Assembly (NCBI GenBank): GCA_903813345.2
Contig: CAIIXF020000353.1
Span: forward strand, 1 to 21,000
Direction of reading: 5' to 3'
Length of the DNA stretch: 21,000 nt
DNA from: Owenia fusiformis
Taxonomy: Eukaryota; Annelida; Polychaeta; Sabellida; Oweniidae
The translations under genes and the position numbers were made by a program. Each line of letters opens with the position of its first letter. Positions within the stretch are counted from its first letter, which is position 1. Shown piece after piece: positions 8,075 to 15,816 of the stretch. Below the pieces are notes generated by a model, which saw only the letters and a list, made by a program, of their open reading frames with translations, searched no databases and was not told the origin of the DNA.

Positions 8075-8255
8075 GTGTTATTGGGCGATAATTGGATATC
8101 CATGATCTCCAGGACTTCAGTAATGTCCATTTTACGTTGGCTGATTCGGCCCAGTACCACCAGTAGGCCCAATAATGATATCGATGACATCATTGCAAAT
8201 GAAGTGCAAATTGCAAAAGATAACATGATGTCCAATTCCAAACGCGGGACATCAG
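8075..8255 (+). CDS. Candidate exon, product unknown, with strong 3' donor
   Basis: The frame is open across GDNWISMISRTSVMSILRWL, then IRPSTTSRPNNDIDDIIAN and EVQIAKDNMMSNSKRGTS, and meets a textbook donor (CAG/GTAAGT at 8253-8261). The frame is open upstream too, into the CpG-rich repeat, so the true start is uncertain; ATG at 8102 is the first Met. The donor leaves one base of the next codon (phase 1), which fits the exon at 8415 exactly. No domain recognised in this part. It has a basic/hydrophobic N-terminal stretch and an acidic patch DDII. It could be the first coding exon of a small gene or of a transposon-encoded protein. Confidence 0.45.
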
Positions 8256-8414
8256 GTAAGTGCAATTACTGTACATCTACTAGTAATTTAGCTTGAGAAT
8301 TCCGAGAATAATGAATTTCAAACTTATGAAACTTGTCAAAATATGATTCTCCGCAGATCTTTGTATACAGTTTACTCTGAAAAATAAATTTTTGAATGCA
8401 TTAACGTTTTAGAG

Positions 8415-8512
8415 TTTATTCCAAATCATCCTATCATCCTGTTTGTGGTAAAACGCAGAGAGAAGTGCTTGTGGGACATTTAGAAGGGCACCATTATGTC
8501 CCTATTAAAAAG
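8415..8512 (+). CDS. Candidate exon, OTU-like protease C-terminal motif
   Basis: Acceptor TTTTAGAG at 8407-8414, donor AAG/GTATGT at 8513. Joined in phase to the exon ending at 8255 it reads VYSKSSYHPVCGKTQREVLV then GHLEGHHYVPIKK, with no stop. In OTU cysteine proteases the catalytic His follows a strand of the form '(I/V)..(G).....HY', which GHLEGHHYVPI resembles. OTU domains remove ubiquitin and also occur in some Helentron-type and other transposon proteins. The catalytic Cys/Asp region is not visible in this window. The OTU call is tentative; the exon itself is better supported by phase and splice sites. Confidence 0.45.
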
Positions 8513-9261
8513 GTATGTGTTGCCTTGAACTTTTCTGGTATGTTTCAATTTGATTTTTTTAAATTCATTATTTTCCAGAATTGATACATGAATTAAAGGT
8601 GCTCAGTTTGGATTTTTTAAAAGCATGTCAAAAGAAATTTTTCATCTCAACCCAAGATACCTGCAAATTGTCAAAACATTGGCATAGATCTTCTGCTGTT
8701 AGACTAAATAGGCCAAAATAAAAACTATTAAAAATTTAAAAGCAGAATTACTGACAGAGCAAAATGAGCTGGATGAAAATAAAAAACAACTTAAGAAAAC
8801 CAAATCATTGAAGCAACTACAGGGTGTCCCAGAAGTAATGATAATTATGCTCTTAAAATTTTATTTGACAAGGAAACAATATGAAATTCATACAAATTAA
8901 AGTTTAAGATATAAGCTTTATTTTGCTATATTACATTTATGAATTTATATAAAAATATTCCATGTATAGTTGCCATAGCAACATGTATGCGCGTTCTGCG
9001 GAGCAGTTTCCGTATATTATAAATGTTCAAACTTAGTTTAGAAAATTTTAATGTGAAGGGAAAAAAAAGATGGCTGTTATTAGATGTAAGAAATATCAGA
9101 AAAATAGCCTCACTTTTAAATTTTTGTGGATTGATTCTGACTCATCACCATGGTCATGTATAGAGATTATAAAATTGAAACCAAAATGTTGTGCTCAGAA
9201 TGAATTTGTGTATATACTTGTGTAAGTTAAATAAGGACAGTTTTGTAAAATGTCATTTCAG
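8513..9261. other. No gene seen; intron-like
   Basis: AT-rich. The word CAGGGTGTCCCAGAAGTAAT at 8820-8839 resembles a mariner-type terminal repeat, but no matching inverted end was found nearby. No other structure recognised. Confidence 0.45.
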
Positions 9262-9315
9262 ATTGAGAGAGGCACCTCGTTTAGAGATCATTCCTATGAA
9301 CAATGGAAACATTGA
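9262..9315 (+). CDS. Candidate terminal exon, phase-compatible with 8415-8512
   Basis: Acceptor TGTCATTTCAG is followed in phase 0 by IERGTSFRDHSYEQWKH and TGA at 9313-9315. Joined to the previous exon it would end the chain. Beyond the stop, another frame reads NIDERKEVKNARRWL to a TAA, so the stop may instead reflect a 1-2 base indel in a longer frame. A-rich AATAAA words near 9577-9597 could serve as polyadenylation signals. No domain recognised. Confidence 0.35.
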   Translation: MERGTSFRDHSYEQWKH

Positions 9316-9645
9316 TGAGAGGAAAGAGGTTAAAAATGCAAGAAGGTGGCTTTAAGCTCAGTAGGAAAGTTCTCTCAAGACGGCAGTGCGGCAGGTATGG
9401 GCAAAGTGCAAAACAGCGAGGATTGTGATATTGGCCACGTTCCCTAAAGTAACTCTGCATCAGTGGCATAACTGTAAAGCTAAAATCTAAAGGTTTAAGG
9501 CTTGGGTCGAAACAAAACCAATTCTGACCAAGCCACTGGTGGTCTGCCATGTGTTTGCTAATCTGACTACACCTATGGAAAATAAAAAAAAAAATAAAGA
9601 AAATACTTCAGTTCACATTCATGTTGAATGGCAAGGACAAAAACA
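9316..9645. other. No certain gene; decayed open stretch
   Basis: The plus strand reads AKCKTARIVILATFPKVTLH and similar text between several stops. The minus strand is open for 89 codons (9281-9550) but rich in Cys, Pro and Phe with no motif. The sequence is less AT-rich than its surroundings, as expected of a decayed coding exon. Function unknown. Confidence 0.35.
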
Positions 9646-9912
9646 ATGAGAAAATATCCTGAAGTAGCTACATACATGGAGAATATAGACCCTGTAAGGA
9701 ACCCTTGCCTGTACTGTGACAAGAGTTTAACAAGGCGTTGCACCCTCAAAAGACACTTGATTGACTTTCAAGCGCACTAGTTTACTGCTGATGATTACAC
9801 TGACGCAATGGAAGAAGAAGACTGGCATGTCTTAATTTCAGACAGTCTTTATTTTACAAAACCCGGGCTATCATATCCAAGAGAGGAAGCAAACTTAATG
9901 ATTCTTTTTTAA
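9646..9912 (+). pseudogene. C2H2-like zinc-finger frame with one internal stop
   Basis: From ATG 9646 the frame reads MRKYPEVATYMENIDPVRNP then CLYCDKSLTRRCTLKRHLID and FQAH, TAG at 9778-9780. The same frame continues open with FTADDYTDAMEEEDWHVLIS and then DSLYFTKPGLSYPREE to TAA at 9910-9912. The finger has C-x2-C, twelve residues to the first His, then six residues to the next His, one more than usual. An acidic stretch (DAMEEED) follows the stop. A single stop in an otherwise open 88-codon frame suggests a recently inactivated exon, possibly of a transposon protein. The fold assignment is plausible but rests on one finger. Confidence 0.45.
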
Positions 9913-10353
9913 AACTGATGTTGTTATATTCTCTTTATTTTTCTTCTCCTGTAGGACTTTTGTACTTTCATTTCACAATGGCTGGTACCCATGCTGACAT
10001 ATCTCACTTGTAGAAGAGAACTTTGAACTAAAGCCCATCAATAAGGGAATATTTGAAAAGCTGAAAAAAATCATCAATGCACCTTAATCCAGTAGACCGA
10101 AATACTGTAGCAACTATCAACACAAAAGAAATCTGACAGATAATGACAGATCAGATGAGGTAAGTGCGGCTGTTGCAGAGTGTGACATTAACAGATACAT
10201 TAGGAGTACCATTAGATTTTATGTACTATCAAGAATAAGTAAGAGGACACTGCCAGAGACATACATGGTCTCGTAGTGTATGGACAAGGTGTTATATCTG
10301 CTCTGAGGATCACTAGGTAGTATTGTAAATTTGTTCCATTAGTGTTCTTGCAG
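9913..10353. other. No recognised gene
   Basis: Many stops in all plus frames. A strong donor-like GAG/GTAAGTGC lies at 10157-10165 with no convincing exon before it. Short open pieces such as HGLVVYGQGVISALRITR occur near 10265-10316 but match no family I know. Confidence 0.35.
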
Positions 10354-10425
10354 TCTATGGATGCAACATCGGTTTTAAGAAACAATTTCAATAGCAGTAG
10401 TAACCAAATATGTCAGACATTTGAA
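10354..10425 (+). CDS. Candidate 72-base exon, product unknown
   Basis: Acceptor GTTCTTGCAG and donor GTAAGT frame exactly 24 open codons (SMDATSVLRNNFNSSS, then NQICQTFE), phase 0 to 0. No motif. It lies just before the RecQ-like fragment, whose frame is also a multiple of three away, so both may come from one gene or element. Confidence 0.3.
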
Positions 10426-10436
10426 GTAAGTTCTTG

Positions 10437-10586
10437 GATGCATTTAACAAGAATAAGGCTAAGTTCAATATGAGCGTTATAGTGTTGAAGGATGACCAGC
10501 TGGAAATAGCTTATCAATGTTACAAGAAGGATACCATTGCCTTAATTCCTACAGGTTATGAAAAAACTATGTGCCTTTCAAACTGA
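10437..10586 (+). pseudogene. RecQ-like helicase N-terminal fragment (Q motif and Walker A)
   Basis: The frame reads DAFNKNKAKFNMSVIV, then LKDDQLEIAYQCYKKDTIAL followed by IPTGYEKTMCLS and TGA at 10584-10586. RecQ-family helicases start their motor with 'LK..Q...I......D....LPTG.GKS.CYQ'. LKDDQ fits the conserved Gln region, and PTGYEKT fits motif I except that the Gly before Lys is Glu, which should abolish ATP binding. Only about 50 residues of a domain normally some 350 residues long are present. Such RecQ-like frames occur both as cellular DNA-repair helicases and inside some invertebrate transposons; given the neighbours I favour transposon origin. The 3' end overlaps the next fragment in a different frame. 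Confidence 0.5.
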
Positions 10587-10746
10587 GGACATGAAAAACA
10601 ACTGCCGTTTTCTAAAAGATGGGACTGTTATTCAGTTTGACACAACATTTAATAGTTTTGGTTACTATGTGACTAATTTCACATTGCAAGGCAAGTCAAA
10701 AGTAAATGATAAGGATAAATTTAATCCTTGGGTACCAATAGGGTGA
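10555..10746 (+). pseudogene. MULE/ZSWIM-like transposase fragment (first catalytic Asp region)
   Basis: After an acceptor-like TTCCTACAG the frame reads VMKKLCAFQTEDMKNNCRFL, KDGTVIQFDTTFNSFGYYVT and NFTLQGKSK, and closes at TGA 10744-10746. In Mutator-like and ZSWIM-type transposases a block 'QTE.MK..F..F.....IDATY.TN..G' carries the first catalytic Asp; QTEDMKNNCRFLKDG and QFDTTFN fit it. The rest of the DDE core and the zinc-binding SWIM end are missing. A possible donor GTAAAT lies at about 10701. It overlaps the RecQ-like frame by some 30 bases in a different frame, so one of the two must be a chimeric join or a chance continuation. Moderate confidence. Confidence 0.45.
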
Positions 10747-10833
10747 AGGAAAAACAAGTTGTCAACCAAATCCCAGCAATTAAGACAAAAAATATATAAA
10801 CTATGTGCTGTCCCCTCATTTTTATGTGAAAAA

Positions 10834-11170
10834 GTCGTTTTGGGTACTATTTACCGAGTTAATATAAGACACTAAACTGTCCCTTTCCCAAATTAACTCG
10901 GTAAATAGTACCCAGCCCATGTTAAATTGCCATTGAAAAAGTCATTTTGGATACTATTTACTGAGTTAATATAAGACACTAAACTGTTTCTTCCCCTATA
11001 TTTACTCGGTAAATAGTACACAATGCATGTTAAACTGCCATTGAAAAGGTCGTTTTGGGTACTATTTACCGAGTTAATGTAAGACACTGAACTGATCCCT
11101 TCCCCTATATTGACTCGGTAAATAGTACCCATCCCACGTTAAATTGCCATTGAAAAAGTCGTTTTGGGTA
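10834..11170. repeat. ~108-bp tandem repeat whose unit is a 22-bp hairpin
   Basis: Units begin with GTCGTTTTGGGTACT at 10834, 10941, 11049 and 11158 (spacing 107, 108 and 109), the last being partial. In unit 1 the arms 10842-10863 and 10892-10913 (GGGTACTATTTACCGAGTTA plus AT) are perfect inverted repeats of 22 bp with a 28-base loop. Units 2 and 3 carry a few changes. Between hairpins lies CATGTTAAATTGCCATTGAAAAA-type sequence. An 80-codon minus-strand open frame across it is a by-product of the repeat. Confidence 0.92.
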
Positions 11171-11479
11171 CTTTATAAAGAATATAATAAATAAACTGAA
11201 ACAAGAATTTATGTTGTCATTGTTAATTTATTTTTTAATTTATTAATATGTTTGTAATTTTATAAGAATTAAAATTACATCATAATCTTTATTACAAAAA
11301 TGCATAGTCGGAGTGTATGATTCATACACTAATGAGGCTAATTATAAAATAAATTTTCGACTTAAATCCACTTACTTGTAAAGTTAAAGAAAGGTCAAGA
11401 CCTTGTATTGTCATTGTGTCTAAGTAAGTGAAAAAAATATCACTTATACTCCAGTGTTGGAATAGATGTTCCTTATTAG
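11171..11479. other. No gene; very AT-rich, one short palindrome
   Basis: AT-rich stretch with a 9-bp-arm palindrome AGTGTATGATTCATACACT at 11312-11330. No coding frame or promoter signature seen. Confidence 0.5.
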
Positions 11480-11794
11480 TTGTACACCATTAGTAAAACC
11501 AAAATGCCAGGAAAATATCCCCTATACGAAATATGGTCATCCATAATAGAAGTTATAGGACCTTTGGATAAATGGCCCTATGGTGTGAGAAAGAAATTTT
11601 CCAGTAAAAATCTAAGTCATTGGGACAGGGTGATGGTAGCGGCCTTCGTTTATGTTAATGGATTAAACCCGGATATATTCCTTGATTGGAATAAGTTGAT
11701 CATAAAAGATGAGTATTCATGGCATGTCCTGAATAACAGATATGAATATATTGATGGTACCCAGAAAGGTACAGTCTTATTGGGATCCCTTTAA
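11480..11794 (+). CDS. Unassigned protein exon, intact open frame
   Basis: ATG at 11504 is the likely start (MPGKYPLYEIWSSIIEVIGP). The text then runs LDKWPYGVRKKFSSKNLSHW, DRVMVAAFVYVNGLNPDIFL, DWNKLIIKDEYSWHVLNNRY and EYIDGTQK. A donor-like AAAG/GTACAG at about 11769 suggests that the exon stops there rather than at the TAA at 11792-11794. Composition is protein-like throughout: regular Trp/Tyr, no low complexity, no internal damage. No catalytic motif, signal peptide or membrane segment. It gives me the impression of an uncharacterised invertebrate family linked to transposons, but I cannot name it. It is among the few coding pieces here without visible decay and may be recent or still functional. 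Confidence 0.55.
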   Translation: MYTISKTKMPGKYPLYEIWSSIIEVIGPLDKWPYGVRKKFSSKNLSHWDRVMVAAFVYVNGLNPDIFLDWNKLIIKDEYSWHVLNNRYEYIDGTQKGTVLLGSL

Positions 11795-12190
11795 GGACTT
11801 AGAAAATTTCATGAAAACGCAATTATAGATTTTTGAAAAAAAAAATCAAAATATTCTTGACTGATATGTGTATTTTCATTTTCTTGAAAAATATAGTGAA
11901 TATTTTTGTAAAAAATATGATTTCTGGCCCATTTCTGTAACCACTCCCATTGATGGCAGATTATTTGTGAAATTTAGTGTTCTTTAGAAAACGTAGTAAA
12001 TAAAGCCTTAAAAACAATTTTCAAGTAGTAATTAAGTGAATTATGCATAATGTAATCCCTACTGAAATGTATCCAGCAGATTTATGTGTGATGATGCATG
12101 ATATGTGGCATAAAAAGGGATTATAATCCAGACCCCCATTATTTACCCGTCTCAATTGAACATGAACCATGGTTCATTGAATGGACAAAT
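11795..12190. other. No gene seen
   Basis: AT-rich with A-runs and short stems such as ATGAACCATGGTTCAT (12160-12175, palindromic). Nothing coding recognised. Confidence 0.5.
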
Positions 12191-12196
12191 TCACTG

Positions 12197-12297
12197 TGAG
12201 CTATGTTCTCCACCACTTTTATTTTTAGCTGCACAGATCCAAAATTGAATTAGGCAACATTTTCAGTTGCAAAAAAAGTGGTGGAGAACATAGCTCA
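12197..12297. repeat. Perfect 24-bp inverted repeat (hairpin)
   Basis: The left arm 12197-12220 (TGAGCTATGTTCTCCACCAC then TTTT) is the exact reverse complement of 12274-12297, separated by 53 bases. It lies about 50 bases upstream of the Cys-rich frame. It could be a small fold-back element or a structured RNA; no flanking duplication is visible. Confidence 0.85.
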
Positions 12298-12350
12298 TAT
12301 AGTTTTTTGGACTTCTTTGGTATTTTTTCTGAAACATTTCTGCCATCATT

Positions 12351-12661
12351 TTGAAAACAATGCCACCTATCAAAATGTACTGTTGTGTTGGATGTGATAA
12401 ACAGAGTCCAGCTGTCTCTGGGAGAAAAGTAACTAAATCTCACACTCTTGGCAAATTATGGAAAGAAAAATATCGCAAAGATCCCCTGATAATTCAGTTA
12501 TATGTTACAAATGCTGGATTACACTCACAGGACCCAAAAACATTCCTTGTACATGTTGTAACCCTCCCCAACCAGCAGATGAAGGTGAAACAACAGATAA
12601 TCCATTTATGAAGATTACATTTTCATCCTGCCTTTACTTAAACTATTTTGATAGGAGTTGA
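12351..12661 (+). pseudogene. Cys-rich zinc-binding-like frame with one frameshift
   Basis: Frame 1 starts at ATG 12360 (or 12351 without ATG) and reads MPPIKMYCCVGCDKQSPAVS, then GRKVTKSHTLGKLWKEKYRK and DP. After a C-run at 12483-12486 the sensible text moves to another frame: DNSVICYKCWITLTGPKNIP, CTCCNPPQPADEG, then on to a stop at 12659-12661. This fits loss of one base in the C-run. Together the two halves give C-x2-C, C-x2-C and C-x-C-C patterns as in a zinc-binding domain. Frame 1 continues to 12611 as a shadow. GAAG/GTGAAA at about 12580 is a weak donor. Family unknown; possibly the N-terminal domain of a transposon protein. Confidence 0.45.
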
Positions 12662-12713
12662 TCAGCATAATAAGTGACCAAATATGTGTAAGAGTATTGA
12701 TATTCATCAAACA

Positions 12714-12939
12714 TTAGGGGTCAGGTCAAAATATCAATGTCCGTCAAAATACATAATTAATTTTGTAAGGGGGAGGGGGTCAAACCCTGATTTCATTAGG
12801 TGACGGACATCGATTATGGGTTTCCTGGAAATTTCAATTTTCATCATCTTTGGTTTCGTTACAAAGGGGAGGGGGGGTTAGACCTAATGAAATTAATTAC
12901 GTTTCTTGACGGACATCGATATTTTGACCCGACCCCTTA
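12714..12939. mobile_element. PIF/Harbinger-type MITE
   Basis: The 220-base body (12717-12936) begins GGGGTCAGGTCAAAATATCA and ends with the near-complement ATTTTGACCCGACCCC; inverted similarity extends some 30-48 bases inward. It is flanked by TTA at 12714-12716 and 12937-12939. A 3-bp TTA/TWA duplication with G-starting ends is characteristic of PIF/Harbinger. The word GACGGACATCGAT also recurs internally. No coding capacity. Confidence 0.75.
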
Positions 12940-13117
12940 GAAACTGTAAATTCAACTTTCAGCAACTGTACCTATTGGTACTCACTGAAATTCAATAAAT
13001 GCTAATATGTTGTATCAAAGCTTTAGAATATTAATATTAATTCGAACATGTAAACATAGTAAACATTTCACCTGGGATAAATTCGCGATCAATACCCCTG
13101 GTAATACGTGTAATGTG

Positions 13118-13125
13118 TGACGTCA
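13118..13125. promoter_or_regulatory. TGACGTCA (CRE-like palindrome)
   Basis: A full 8-base cAMP-response-element palindrome. No promoter context was recognised, so it may be coincidental. Confidence 0.2.
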
Positions 13126-13201
13126 TAACAGTGGGTCGTAGTTATGGAGGACCATAATGAATATTCGAAACATTTTGGTGAGTTGTCATGTTCGAATCAT
13201 A

Positions 13202-13340
13202 ATATAGACCTCAGAGCAGGGGTAATATCGTTGAATACACCCCTTAGGGCTAGGCATAATAGCTTTTGAACCCCTCACTCCCTTCGATCTAGCCCTGTAG
13301 GGTGTATTCGACAATATTACCCCTGCTTTTCGGTCTATAT
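13202..13340. mobile_element. 139-base MITE with ~52-base inverted ends
   Basis: The arm ATATAGACC...AGCAGGGGTAATAT...GAATACACCC...AGGGCTAG at 13202-13253 matches the reverse complement of 13289-13340 over 52 bases with about eight mismatches, leaving a 35-base centre. Flanks are AT-rich, so the target duplication (perhaps TA) cannot be fixed. Just upstream, ATTCGAAACAT/ATGTTCGAAT forms another short stem (about 13161-13198). Confidence 0.7.
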
Positions 13341-13588
13341 TTCTTAAATATATTACAATACAATATTTTGTCAGTATACCAGTACATGTATTTGACTAAA
13401 ATTTTTTTAAACATTTTCTTTGTGTTAAGTATGGTGCAAATACTACTCAAAGGCTATTAAGAAACCTATTCCCCATGGAAATCAATGTAAAGTCAGGTTT
13501 AACTCATGATTTTAATTTAGATAGGTATGTTTAAGGAAATTACTTGATCACTAGATTGATTTTACCAACTTGACCTTTTTGCACCCAG

Positions 13589-13723
13589 TGACCTCATTGG
13601 CTCATCATTTGTCCTAATTTTGAAATATTATCATGAAGTACATTTGTGTGGATACTCTAGATGTAAAACAAGTTTGATTCTGATGGGGGCAGAAAAGGGG
13701 GTCTGTTGGGACGGTACCTTTAG
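13589..13723 (+). CDS. Candidate exon with Cys-rich motif
   Basis: Acceptor TTTTTGCACCCAG and donor TTTAG/GTATGT enclose an open frame: DLIGSSFVLILKYYHEVHLC, GYSRCKTSLILMGAEKGVCW, DGTF. The C-x4-C spacing and the text CKTSLILMG recall the Cys-rich 'C...L.LDGN.K' segment of KDZ-type (Kyakuja/Dileera/Zisupton) transposases, but GAEKG replaces the usual GN.KN and the likeness is weak. It could be an exon of the same element as the Cys-rich frame at 12351. Function uncertain. Confidence 0.35.
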
Positions 13724-13940
13724 GTATGTTTATTCAGTAAATGTGTCTTGTGATTTTCTCAATATTAAGACATGTTACATTTCACTTGCTTGTTTTAATT
13801 GTGTCGGTTAATTATATTGATAAATAAAAATAGGGGGAGGGGGAAATAAAAATTCTTTATTTAAAGTTCAGTTAATGATAATTGGCAATTGCGCATACCA
13901 TTAATTAATATTAGAAACTGTAATGATATTTTACTTTCAG

Positions 13941-14132
13941 GTAATGAAGATTATGATTAAATTGGACTTGATGCTGGAAAATGACAGTGACAGTGCTGAA
14001 ACTGCATCTAAATCCAACAGTAACAACACTCAAATCCAACAGTCTATTACTCTGTCACCAGTCTATGATGGAAGTAGTGTTATCAAAAACTTTCATTTCT
14101 CTAACTCTAGTGTCAACTTTTACACTAAGTGA
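13941..14132 (+). CDS. Candidate exon, Ser/Asn-rich, product unknown
   Basis: Acceptor TTTTACTTTCAG directly precedes an open frame: VMKIMIKLDLMLENDSDSAE, TASKSNSNNTQIQQSITLSP, VYDGSSVIKNFHFSNSSVNF, YTK, then TGA at 14130-14132. An acidic serine stretch and Asn/Gln-rich part suggest a disordered linker. In CACTA-like transposases an early segment 'PLY.G......' occurs, to which PVYDGSSVI bears slight likeness; a CACTA-like fragment follows 1.1 kb downstream. Not proven. Confidence 0.3.
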   Translation, partial: VMKIMIKLDLMLENDSDSAETASKSNSNNTQIQQSITLSPVYDGSSVIKNFHFSNSSVNFYTK

Positions 14133-15222
14133 CATTATGATTATTGAACATTGACTGCTTTTTAAAGCATCTCATATGTGTTTGACATGTCTAGTTTGAA
14201 AGATTTAACACATTTAACAATATTGAGTAGATCACTACTTAAAAGGTAATTGCTGTCTGTCACATAATTCTGTATTTTTAGGTCTGATAGGGGTACATAA
14301 TTTTATGTGTGATAATTAGCATTTAATGACTGCCCTTATTTTTGGAGCATAACAGATTATTACTGGGTGATCTAATTTTAGTCTGGATAAATGTGGCTTA
14401 GTGTATAACTTCCTAAGTTCTGGAAAGAGAAGACAGAGTTAGTGGAGAAGTGTAGCAAAGGATCTTCAGAGCACTGAGCACTGGTAACTTTCAGTTTGAG
14501 ACCTATTTGCTCAGAAAAGAAAACCATGCCTAGTATGCAATCAACTAATTGCCAAAGGCCACATGGGGAGGTATCAGTTATATTTGGAAAAACACGTTGA
14601 AGAAGACACGTGCATATATTTCAATATTTTCTTCTGAATTCAACAATAAATCGAGAATATATTGTACTGTTCAAAAAAGGTTCCGTTAATATATGTGACA
14701 CGTAATCTTGGAAATATGATAATGTCTGTCAATATTGTATTGATTTGTTCCGAACCTAAAATCGGAAGCCTAACCTTGGGATATTAGGCTAGGTTTAAGC
14801 CTAGATCACATACAGTGACGTATTCTATTGTAATTTACTTAACTTTGTCCAACCAATACTTAGCTGTCACTTCACCCAGTTGTTGTGTGTTAGTGTCAGA
14901 GGTCTCAAGAAACAAAGACGTAGTGAGAGGTACATTCAATAATGGCCTAAGAAATGAAAAGAAGGAGGAATTATGGGCAGAAACATCAAACAGCATTCAC
15001 ATTGTTGTTGTTGTTGTAGTGCATTTAATGCCACTTTTTCTGTCATTTTCAGTTGCTATGGGGTTATCGGATCCATCTGCATTGGCCTTTACAGTGTGGT
15101 GGAATAACATTACAGTTGGATGGTTTTTTGAAATCTAAAGAAAACCCCAATTGAATAAAGGAATGTTATTGGCTTAACAGCCATATCTAAACTGAGTTGA
15201 TAAATTTAATTTTTATCTTCAG
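14133..15222. other. No certain gene
   Basis: AT-rich with scattered short open pieces (14405-14560, 14815-15138) lacking motifs. A GTTGTTGTTGTTGTA run lies at 15002-15017. A stem AGCCTAA/TTAGGCT lies at about 14767-14792. The 107-codon frame at 14815 has no recognisable domain and crosses a possible acceptor before 15050. Confidence 0.4.
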
Positions 15223-15401
15223 ATTACCAATTTGAGGATGCATTGAATCACAGATTCAAAGAAAACCATGATGGCCATATTATCAAAGATGTGTATGATG
15301 GAAGCATGTACCAGGCACACCTTCGTCCGAAGGGAATTTTGCAGAATCCTGACAACATATCTCTACTTTCGCACCTAGATGGAGGAAGTATTTTCAACTA
15401 A
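15223..15401 (+). pseudogene. CACTA-like (Transposase_21-type) transposase fragment
   Basis: After the acceptor TTTTATCTTCAG the frame reads YQFEDALNHRFKENHDGHII, KDVYDGSMYQAHLRPKGILQ, NPDNISLLSHLDGGSIFN and TAA. Animal CACTA-like transposases share 'D(V/I)YDG..Y.........NP.N(I/L)...L.(H/N)TDG...F.SS', and KDVYDGSMY plus NPDNISLLSHLDG fits well; the usual TDGV has become LDGG. The catalytic core normally continues with a 'WP....NELP' block, absent here because of the stop. So this is a single exon of a dead or truncated copy. It lies 140 bases before the PIF1-like fragment on the same strand. Confidence 0.65.
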
Positions 15402-15543
15402 TCATGTTGAGATTTGGCTACTGCGAGCATATGTTTATGAACTGCCACCATAGAAAATAGCATTGTGCTTATATATATATATATGTATTTTTAACAATAT
15501 TGTTATGACGCCATAAGCGAAAGAAGAATTATCAAACCTCAGA
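15402..15543. other. TA microsatellite and no gene
   Basis: ATATATATATATATAT at about 15470-15485 in otherwise unremarkable AT-rich sequence. Confidence 0.6.
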
Positions 15544-15816
15544 ATGGACGACCTTGCACAAGAACCTCTATATTGTATTCTTTCCAATTTATTTACAGTA
15601 TACGATCCAAAACAAGACACTGTATTATGCACACATGTACAAATACCTGTGAAACCTGGGTTTGCATATACTGTTAACAAATCTCAAGGATGTCAATCTC
15701 AAAGTAGATTGCCAGTACATGAACTACCCTGGCCAGCTTGGTGTAGCCATGAAAAGGCCAACATCTGTTCACGGACTGCAACTAAAGAACTTTGATGCTA
15801 CAATAATTGTGAAACA
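15544..15816 (+). pseudogene. PIF1-like helicase C-terminal fragment, frameshifted
   Basis: Frame 1 reads CILSNLFTVYDPKQDTVLCT, HVQIPVKPGFAYTVNKSQG. After an indel near 15686-15692 the text continues in frame 2 as VNLKVDCQYMNYPGQLGVAM, KRPTSVHGLQLKNFD. In PIF1/RecD-type 5'-3' helicases the C-terminal part has 'A.T(I/V)(H/N)K.QG' (motif V region) and 'GQ(L/V).VA.SR......L...NF' (motif VI); both are present, though the motif VI Arg context SRA/SRV is KRP here. Only about 85 residues remain, without Walker A or B. PIF1 helicases occur in Helitron/Helentron and other large elements. The fragment ends where a PIF/Harbinger end begins. Confidence 0.7.

Noticed and set aside
8820-8845. Mariner-like terminal word CAGGGTGTCCCAGAAGTAAT
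   Set aside because: No inverted partner and no transposase remains nearby; a single 20-base word is not enough.
9281-9550. 89-codon minus-strand open frame
   Set aside because: Composition (Cys, Pro, Phe runs) looks like the shadow of a decayed plus-strand exon. No motif.
10893-11132. Minus-strand 79-codon repeat protein
   Set aside because: It is just the 108-base hairpin satellite read in a frame that happens to be open.
13185-13198. GTTCGAATCAT as a tRNA/SINE B-box
   Set aside because: No A-box at a suitable distance and no cloverleaf; it is part of a local stem.
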